Below are positions 1-3,992 of a stretch of DNA of 5,776 bases, in pieces. Every line of letters starts with the position of its first letter. Positions within the stretch are counted from its first letter, which is position 1. Origin of the DNA: Phycisphaerae bacterium (lineage in GTDB: Bacteria > Planctomycetota > Phycisphaerae > Sedimentisphaerales > Anaerobacaceae); NCBI GenBank assembly GCA_030609625.1, contig JAUWBX010000166.1, positions 1 to 5,776 of the forward strand, written 5' to 3'. The notes under the pieces are model-generated. The model was given only the letters and a program-made list of their open reading frames with translations. It did not search any database and was not told the DNA's origin. A program made the position numbers and the translations under genes.

Positions 1-67
1 GGAGGGACTCCATACTGATAATTATGCAAAAAATAAGGTAAATAGCATAGTTTTTGCACTTTAACGC

Positions 68-95
68 TTGGCACTTGCGGCTTTTTTTATTAAAT
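68..95 (+). promoter_or_regulatory. Sigma-70-like promoter for the copy 1 small gene
   Basis: TTGGCA (68-73) and TTAAAT (90-95) are separated by 16 bases. The same pair with the same spacing recurs in the second cassette at 463-490, although the spacer sequence differs, which supports a functional promoter. Transcription would start near 102, just before the hairpin leader. TTGGCAC also resembles the sigma-54 -24 box, but no GC lies at the right distance. Confidence 0.5.
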
Positions 96-101
96 TTTTA
101 G

Positions 102-176
102 TGGAGGCAAATCCAAAAGGCTGGCGGAGGGAACCAGCCGATAAAAAATGTGTCTTAGTGTAAGGGGAGAGTTTTT
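102..176 (+). promoter_or_regulatory. Hairpin 5' leader, copy 1 (possible structured RNA)
   Basis: The predicted transcript begins with a weak hairpin (TGGA 102-105 with TCCA 112-115, loop GGCAAA). A clear stem follows, GGCTGG (119-124) with CCAGCC (134-139) around a purine loop, then GATAAAA and a conserved GTGTCTT. GGGGAG (164-169) is the ribosome binding site, 7 bases before the ATG. The stem is kept in copy 2 with one compensating pair. The layout does not match a riboswitch class I know. GGCAAA recalls the c-di-GMP-I aptamer, but the rest of that aptamer is missing. Confidence 0.4.
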
Positions 177-311
177 ATGAAAGGTTGTTGGAATATCAAA
201 AAATTAGTTTTTCTGCTGATAATCTATCTTTGCGGCTTTGTGTGTAAAAGCACTACCGCCCCGCCGTCTTATAACAATCCGACTAAGGGGGTCTGCGAAA
301 CATCGAAATAA
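177..311 (+). CDS. Small membrane protein, 44 aa, shortened paralogue of the next gene
   Basis: The start is ATG at 177 with a good Shine-Dalgarno (GGGGAG, 164-169), and TAA ends the frame at 309-311. Residues 9-21 (KLVFLLIIYLCGF) form one hydrophobic helix after a short basic N-terminus. They match TKFVFLLIVYFAGF of the second copy almost position for position. After the helix the remaining ~23 residues (three Cys overall in the mature half and helix, several Pro) do not align convincingly with copy 2, and the protein stops about 58 residues earlier. It may be a genuine micro-protein or a truncated relic. No lipobox of the usual kind is present. The function is unknown. Confidence 0.5.
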   Translation: MKGCWNIKKLVFLLIIYLCGFVCKSTTAPPSYNNPTKGVCETSK

Positions 312-425
312 GTTTTGGATAAAAATCAGCCATAGATATACAGCTTGTCATTTTCGCAAAAGCGAAGAAGTGGGAGCAAAACGGCAAGGGGCAAATTTGA
401 GGACCCCAAACCACTAATTGGGCGG
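312..425. other. Spacer between the two cassettes
   Basis: I see no gene here. The only clear structure is a short hairpin, TTCGC (353-357) with GCGAA (362-366) around AAAA. It is too weak and has no T-run, so I do not call it a terminator. The last ~40 bases (GGACCCC...AATTGGGC) may be a diverged continuation of the sequence at 1-29 upstream of copy 1, which would make the duplication slightly longer than the clear alignment. Confidence 0.4.
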
Positions 426-462
426 AAAATAAGGTAAATAGCATAGTTTTCGCATTTTGTGC

Positions 463-490
463 TTGGCATTTGAGGCCTTTTATGTTAAAT
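463..490 (+). promoter_or_regulatory. Sigma-70-like promoter for the copy 2 small gene
   Basis: TTGGCA (463-468) and TTAAAT (485-490) are 16 bases apart, the same two hexamers and spacing as in copy 1. Transcription would start near 497. Confidence 0.5.
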
Positions 491-496
491 TTTAAT

Positions 497-563
497 AGAG
501 GCAAGTCCAAAAGGCCAACGGGGGGACGGCCGATAAAACGTGTCTTCGGAAGGGAGAATCTTA
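497..563 (+). promoter_or_regulatory. Hairpin 5' leader, copy 2 (possible structured RNA)
   Basis: The order matches copy 1. GGCAAG sits in a weak stem (496-509, one mismatch). GGCC (513-516) then pairs with GGCC (528-531) around a G-rich loop, followed by GATAAAA, GTGTCTT and the ribosome binding site GGGAG (552-556). Compared with copy 1, the U-A pair 122/136 becomes C-G (516/528), a compensating change, while the two innermost pairs are lost. One covarying pair is suggestive but not proof of a conserved RNA. Confidence 0.4.
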
Positions 564-872
564 ATGAGAGGTTGGAGAACTAAATTCGTATTTCTGCTGA
601 TAGTCTATTTCGCCGGCTTTGCAACTGCGATCTATACTTTGGCACCAGTACCTGAGAATAAAGCCAATGCCTCCGCTAATTCTTCGTTTCTGCGAAGCAA
701 AACGGCGGAAGAAAAAAGCCCTGTATTTTCGGCGCTCAAATCAGAAGAGTTCGCAAAATCTTTTAATACAGGGATACACAAGTGCATTGAGTTCAGTAAG
801 GATGCTGCCTGGCGTACAGCAAAGTTCATAAAACAAAAGATTGACCAGAGGCAGTCTCGAACTGACAGCTAA
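564..872 (+). CDS. Small single-pass membrane protein, 102 aa, unknown function
   Basis: I chose ATG 564 over the in-frame GTG at 540 because it lies 7 bases after GGGAG and lines up with the start of copy 1. After a basic N-terminus (MRGWRTK), residues 8-26 are hydrophobic and ought to form an uncleaved signal anchor or signal peptide. Residues 28-60 are polar and low in complexity (Ala, Asn, Ser, Lys). Residues 61-97 look helical and amphipathic with many Lys residues and one Cys (C74). The likely topology is N-in with the tail outside the membrane. I recognise no family. It is the last + strand gene, converging on the cyclotransferase gene, and probably has its own promoter at 463-490. Confidence 0.7.
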   Translation: MRGWRTKFVFLLIVYFAGFATAIYTLAPVPENKANASANSSFLRSKTAEEKSPVFSALKSEEFAKSFNTGIHKCIEFSKDAAWRTAKFIKQKIDQRQSRTDS

Positions 873-964
873 CAGCTCTGATGTTCTTAATTGCTGACTT
901 ATATTCGTATATACGTTGCTGAAATCCTTGGGAGGGGAGGGCGTGCGTATATGCAACATCGGCT

Positions 965-992
965 GGCCGTGGGTCCCAAGGGCCCCACGGCC
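965..992. terminator. Strong GC hairpin between convergent genes
   Basis: GGCCGTGG (965-972) pairs perfectly with CCACGGCC (985-992), and the loop can extend the stem by further C/G pairs. It lies between the end of the + strand small gene (872) and the end of the - strand gene (1027), as expected for a shared bidirectional terminator. Neither side carries a good T-run, so it is not a textbook intrinsic terminator. It could instead be an RNA-stabilising hairpin. Confidence 0.5.
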
Positions 993-1001
993 TTCAATAT
1001 C

Positions 1002-1042
1002 AGACCAAAGACCAAACTCTGGAGTCTTAGGTCTTGAGTCTT
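1002..1042. repeat. Short nested repeat overlapping the stop codon
   Basis: AAGACC (1008-1013) is inverted as GGTCTT (1030-1035), with ACTC/GAGT nested inside. Read on the - strand, AAGACTC, AAGACC and AAGACTC follow one another in near-tandem. The block contains the TAA of the - strand gene and encodes its last residues (RLKT). It could fold at the 3' end of that mRNA. Confidence 0.45.
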
Positions 1043-2979
1043 ACTTGCTTGTTAAACATACGCAGTTGCACGTCAATAGCGCTCAGTACCCAATCTATGT
1101 AATGCAATTTATGAGCGGGCCGGTGGTGTCCTTCGTTCATCAAGCCACTTTGGACGGTTTTTAAGAATTTGCTTATTGTTTGTGGGCTAATTTCTGTAGG
1201 TTCGACAGCCCACCGCTTTAACTGTTCATACTGTTGCTGTAATTTTCGGCTGCCCCTTAACTGTTCGGCAGTCAAATAATCCGCCGGATTATACGCCAGC
1301 TGGAGACCCTTAAGACACAAAATTAACGGCTCATAGTTGGCCCTTTGTTCCAGACGAATAAATTTGTACTGCTGGACATACGTAGTTGCCTGTGCCGGAG
1401 GCTTGTCTGCAATGGTGTCTGCCCCCAGGTACCATCTGCGCTTGCTGGTTCTGGCAAATACAAGTTCTTCATCCCGACGTTCGGTGCTGCCAAATGCAGC
1501 ATCGGGGTATTGTGTTATCTCATTATAGCCCATCCTCGAGACCCACAGTCTGCCGGTGCCCTTTAGTTCAGGACCACCGCCAAGCACAAGCAGGCACTTG
1601 ACAAAACCCAAAGGTAGAATTTTTTGATTGCCGAGCTGCTTTCTTCGAAGCTGGAAAGAAACATGCAAACTATGTGGGCGAACGTCATAGAAATTAACGA
1701 TCTCGTGTATCAACTGATTAAGAAGCCACGGGTCTGCGGTTGCCGGCCGGGACAATTCTCCGCGGATATTCAGCCTTCCAGGAGCAAGCTCCAAAAAACC
1801 GGACTGCCGCGCCTGGTCGGTTGAGCCTGTGTGGTCATCGATATAGCCGCCGAGTTTCCAGGATAAAACATCCAGGCGAAAATCATAGAAATACTTAAAT
1901 CCGTCATACACCGGGTCAATCTTTTTCTGAATGCTTCTCTGTGGTTCGACAGCCGCAGGACCAAGATTACTCAGTTCAATCTCAATACCCAGTGGAACCA
2001 GACCAGGCTGAAGATTCGAATGAATTCGTGTCAGCTTTGCACGTGCAATGCGAGCATCAAACATGCTTTTCGCCGCGCGTACGGCGTATTTGATATAGTC
2101 AATGAGGTCGTGTTTGTCACGCGGCATTGTCTCAAGGCTTCTCTCGATAATCAAACCAACACCCCTGCTGTTTGCATTTACCATTTGCAAAGCCGCAAGC
2201 ACACTAACCGACCGCTTAAAATATCTTTCTGAAATACGCATATGCTCGAGTTCAAAGCGGTACCTGGACCGGATTTGTTCTTCGAGCTGACTGAGCAGCA
2301 CCTGCTTTATAACCAAAGCTAAATAATTTTCCATAAACGGCCTGGCCTGGGGGTCGCTGTATAAGTGTTTTATGCTCGGCCGGGGCCGGTCGAGCTCATG
2401 TTCAAGATAATAATCACTAACGGCATCGGTGCGATAATGGCTCATGACCAGGTCGCGTTCTGTGGTTGCGAGCAGCTCCCTGTCGGCTCGGCGTTCCGAT
2501 TCCGCATCTGCCGTGCGTTCGCCGGGGCGAGTGTGCCTTTTGATAAATTTCTCAATGCGTTTTCGCAGCCAAAGTTCGTGTATCAGGTTAACGTGGAACC
2601 TGTCACCAAAACGCTTTGCCATCGAATTGTGAGTTACCAGGTAAGACTGGGCTTCAACCTGACCATTTGCCGTGTTGATTTGTACTATTTCTCTTTTATA
2701 ACGCCTGCCTTCATACCTGTCGATTTCTGCCATTGCCCAGGCGGGAATATCATAGACCACCAGGCCTTCAATTTTCGAAGATGGCGCCGCGACGGCATAG
2801 AAATAGACATTGTCCGGGCTGACTTTTCGATAACGTGGAAGGAATGCTGGTTCGGCCCAGAGCGCCTTGCTGCTAATTTTAGAGGCTTTTCTGGTAAAAC
2901 TTAAGCCGCTGACCGATTGAAAGATTCTGCGGTCCCGCAGCGAGCCGTAGATGAACAGATTGACTTTCCCTTCGTTCAT
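1027..2979 (-). CDS. Fusion of gamma-glutamylcyclotransferase/AIG2-like domain and putative amidoligase
   Basis: This protein has 650 aa, no signal peptide and no membrane segment, so it is probably cytoplasmic. Residues 6-118 show the cyclotransferase fold: YGSL at 11-14 (substrate loop) and IDRYEGRRYKRE at 86-97, where E90 matches the family's catalytic Glu. Such enzymes release 5-oxoproline from gamma-glutamyl amides. Residues 125-320 are mostly charged helices. Residues 326-445 resemble Amidoligase_2: LGIEIEL (330-336), GFLELAPGRL (394-403) and PHSLHVSFQL (435-444), the E-x-E, ELxP and H-x-H-like signatures of predicted carboxylate-amine ligases. The remaining ~200 residues are unassigned. 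The start is ATG 2979, with no clear Shine-Dalgarno. It lies 59 bp after the glycosyltransferase gene and may share its transcript. The cyclotransferase call is fairly sure, the ligase call only moderate. The substrate is unknown. Confidence 0.7.
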   Translation of the reverse strand: MNEGKVNLFIYGSLRDRRIFQSVSGLSFTRKASKISSKALWAEPAFLPRYRKVSPDNVYFYAVAAPSSKIEGLVVYDIPAWAMAEIDRYEGRRYKREIVQINTANGQVEAQSYLVTHNSMAKRFGDRFHVNLIHELWLRKRIEKFIKRHTRPGERTADAESERRADRELLATTERDLVMSHYRTDAVSDYYLEHELDRPRPSIKHLYSDPQARPFMENYLALVIKQVLLSQLEEQIRSRYRFELEHMRISERYFKRSVSVLAALQMVNANSRGVGLIIERSLETMPRDKHDLIDYIKYAVRAAKSMFDARIARAKLTRIHSNLQPGLVPLGIEIELSNLGPAAVEPQRSIQKKIDPVYDGFKYFYDFRLDVLSWKLGGYIDDHTGSTDQARQSGFLELAPGRLNIRGELSRPATADPWLLNQLIHEIVNFYDVRPHSLHVSFQLRRKQLGNQKILPLGFVKCLLVLGGGPELKGTGRLWVSRMGYNEITQYPDAAFGSTERRDEELVFARTSKRRWYLGADTIADKPPAQATTYVQQYKFIRLEQRANYEPLILCLKGLQLAYNPADYLTAEQLRGSRKLQQQYEQLKRWAVEPTEISPQTISKFLKTVQSGLMNEGHHRPAHKLHYIDWVLSAIDVQLRMFNKQVRLKT

Positions 2980-2983
2980 ACGT

Positions 2984-3007
2984 CGTATTTCGTCTTTCGT
3001 ATTTCGT
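2984..3007. repeat. Direct repeat, 14-bp period, between two genes
   Basis: CGTATTTCGT occurs at 2984-2993 and again at 2998-3007. The rest of the 59-bp gap carries similar near-repeated words (GTGTTAATC, CAATCTGTGTT). The block sits directly before the start codon of the cyclotransferase/amidoligase gene, where a ribosome binding site would be expected and none is evident. Confidence 0.5.
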
Positions 3008-3038
3008 TATCCGTGTTAATCTCTTTCAATCTGTGTTC

Positions 3039-3740
3039 TCAGATTTGGCTTCGCAACCTCAACAGTTCTTTGAACGCACGAAAAATTACCCGAAAATTCG
3101 CACCGGTTTGCGCCCCTGCTGTTCGTGGGTAATGATGGATGCCTTTTTGAGTTATACGATAACCTTTGCGAACAGCCCGAGCTAAGATTTCAGCGTCGAT
3201 AAGGGCACCGGTGCTTACCAGTTTAATGTTATCAAAAATTTCCCTTTTGTATAGCTTGAAAGCACAGTCGATGTCGCGGACCTTCATACCGAACAGCAGG
3301 CAAACCAGTTTCGTCCAGCACCAGCCATTGATTTTGCGTATGAGATTATCCTGACGGTTCAGTCGATAGCAGCTAACAATATCGTATTGCTCCATCAACC
3401 CCAGCAGCGGTGGCATTTCGTTAATATCGAATTGGCCGTCGCCGTCCGTATAAAAGACGAGCTTCTTTGTTGCCGCTTTGAAGCCGGATTGCAAGGCTGC
3501 TCCGTAACCGAGATTGGTCCGATGATGCACCACTTTTACCCCGCTGTTTTGGCCGGCAAGCTCGTCGGCAATTTGGCTGGTACGGTCGGAACTGCCGTCG
3601 TCAACGATAATTACCTCGAAGTCGGCTTTAAGCTTTTCTAAGGCGGTAAGAGCCTGTTGAACTACGCGGGCGATGTTGTCCTGTTCATTATAGCAGGGGA
3701 AAAAAACACTAATAGAAACATTCTTTACCAACTCGGTCAT
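3039..3740 (-). CDS. Family 2 glycosyltransferase, polyprenyl-phosphate sugar synthase type
   Basis: This 233-aa protein is a single GT-A domain. From ATG 3740 the motifs are: the nucleotide-binding start SVFFPCYNEQDNI (about 11-23), VDDGSSDRT (46-54), and the metal-binding DGDGQFD (99-105, the DxD-type motif of the DPM1-like branch). RDIDCAFKLYKRE (155-167) and HHYPRTAGAQTG (202-213) follow, the acceptor-side motifs of this branch. Such enzymes move a sugar from a nucleotide sugar to dolichyl or undecaprenyl phosphate at the inner face of the membrane. It has no C-terminal membrane helices, so it is the short, soluble DPM1-like form. A TTG at 3744-3746 is a possible alternative start that adds two residues. 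No Shine-Dalgarno is clear. It lies downstream of a membrane glycosyltransferase-like gene, the expected user of its product. The sugar cannot be told from sequence. Confidence 0.88.
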   Translation of the reverse strand: MTELVKNVSISVFFPCYNEQDNIARVVQQALTALEKLKADFEVIIVDDGSSDRTSQIADELAGQNSGVKVVHHRTNLGYGAALQSGFKAATKKLVFYTDGDGQFDINEMPPLLGLMEQYDIVSCYRLNRQDNLIRKINGWCWTKLVCLLFGMKVRDIDCAFKLYKREIFDNIKLVSTGALIDAEILARAVRKGYRITQKGIHHYPRTAGAQTGANFRVIFRAFKELLRLRSQI

Positions 3741-3770
3741 AATCAAAAATAAATTATGTTATCAAACTTG

Positions 3771-3788
3771 TGCCTGCGAAAGCAGGTA
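3771..3788. repeat. Hairpin with GAAA tetraloop
   Basis: CCTGC (3773-3777), GAAA and GCAGG (3782-3786) form a perfect stem that can be extended by a G-T and a T-A pair. It resembles the short dispersed palindromes of the type CCTGCGAAAGCAGG found in many bacterial genomes. The perfect palindrome ATATCGATAT (3794-3803) follows directly. Confidence 0.6.
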
Positions 3789-3852
3789 TCCGAATATCGA
3801 TATAAGATGGTTGATTGGTGAGTGGTTATCAGGGTATCAGATAACCAGGTAG

Positions 3853-3868
3853 TCCCGGCGCGCCGGGA
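3853..3868. repeat. Perfect 16-bp GC palindrome
   Basis: TCCCGGCGCGCCGGGA is an exact palindrome inside the left arm of the long inverted repeat. It is followed by further short palindromes, so the centre of the element would extrude into several hairpins. Confidence 0.8.
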
Positions 3869-3887
3869 TCAGAGTACCAGGTTATCA

Positions 3888-3927
3888 GGACAAATTTGTC
3901 TTTTCCACCGTAAGGTGTCCTGCGGAC
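3888..3927. repeat. Cluster of small hairpins at the centre of the inverted repeat
   Basis: GACAAATTTGTC (3889-3900) is a perfect palindrome. CACC-GTAA-GGTG (3906-3917) is a stem with a GNRA-type loop, GGACA (3888-3892) can pair with TGTCC (3916-3920), and GTCC-TGC-GGAC spans 3917-3927. The stacked, mutually exclusive pairings look like a folded RNA or a recombination-prone core. Confidence 0.55.
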
Positions 3928-3992
3928 TGTTTTCCTGATACCCTGATATTCTGCAACCTGATATCCTAATAACCTGATAACCCACTCACTGC

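Larger units (their letters stand above)
31..240 (+). repeat. Tandem duplicated cassette, copy 1
   Basis: This stretch aligns almost end to end with 427-621. The first 25 bases (30-54 versus 426-450) are identical, and after that identity is roughly three quarters with a few 1-3 base gaps. The matching part covers an upstream block, a promoter-like pair, a hairpin leader, a ribosome binding site and the first ~20 codons of a small membrane protein. Similarity fades inside the coding region, after the codons for CGF/AGF. Copy 1 is therefore an older or decayed duplicate of a whole expression unit, not a mobile element: I see no terminal inverted repeats or transposase. Confidence 0.85.
427..621 (+). 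repeat. Tandem duplicated cassette, copy 2
   Basis: This is the second copy of the unit at 31-240, offset by 396 bases at its left end and 387 at the start codon. The promoter-like pair, leader hairpin, GATAAAA, GTGTCTT, ribosome binding site and N-terminal membrane helix are all kept in the same order. Copy 2 leads into the longer and probably intact gene. Confidence 0.85.
3818..3989. repeat. Long nested inverted repeat (MITE- or BIME-like)
   Basis: GTGAGTGGTTATCAGG (3818-3833) is the inverse of CCTGATAACCCACTCAC (3973-3989) except for one extra base. TATCAGGGTATCAG (3827-3840) is the perfect inverse of 3935-3948. Variants of ATCAGG and CCTGAT recur through both arms, so several foldings compete. 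The element ends 3 bases before the stop codon complement of the membrane gene and fills most of the gap before the glycosyltransferase gene. It encodes no protein. It may be a non-autonomous mobile element or an mRNA-processing or terminator structure. Confidence 0.75.

Noticed and set aside
68..82. TTGGCAC-like word suggesting a sigma-54 promoter
   Set aside because: The downstream GC lies about 10 rather than 12 bases from the GG, and copy 2 does not restore the spacing. A sigma-70-like reading fits both copies better.
102..150. c-di-GMP-I riboswitch, because of GGCAAA near a short stem
   Set aside because: The GAAA tetraloop stem, the GACGCAAAGCC segment and the second helix of that aptamer are absent from both leaders.
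283..510. Open frame of 75 codons on the - strand
   Set aside because: It crosses the spacer and the promoter and leader of the second cassette in antisense. Its composition looks random and the duplicated copy does not preserve it.
2365..2904. Open frame of 179 codons on the + strand
   Set aside because: It lies entirely antisense to the well-supported cyclotransferase domain, has no ribosome binding site and resembles no protein I know.
3818..3989. CRISPR array, because of repeated ATCAGG words
   Set aside because: The words are short, irregularly spaced and inverted about a centre. There are no uniform repeats and spacers and no cas gene.
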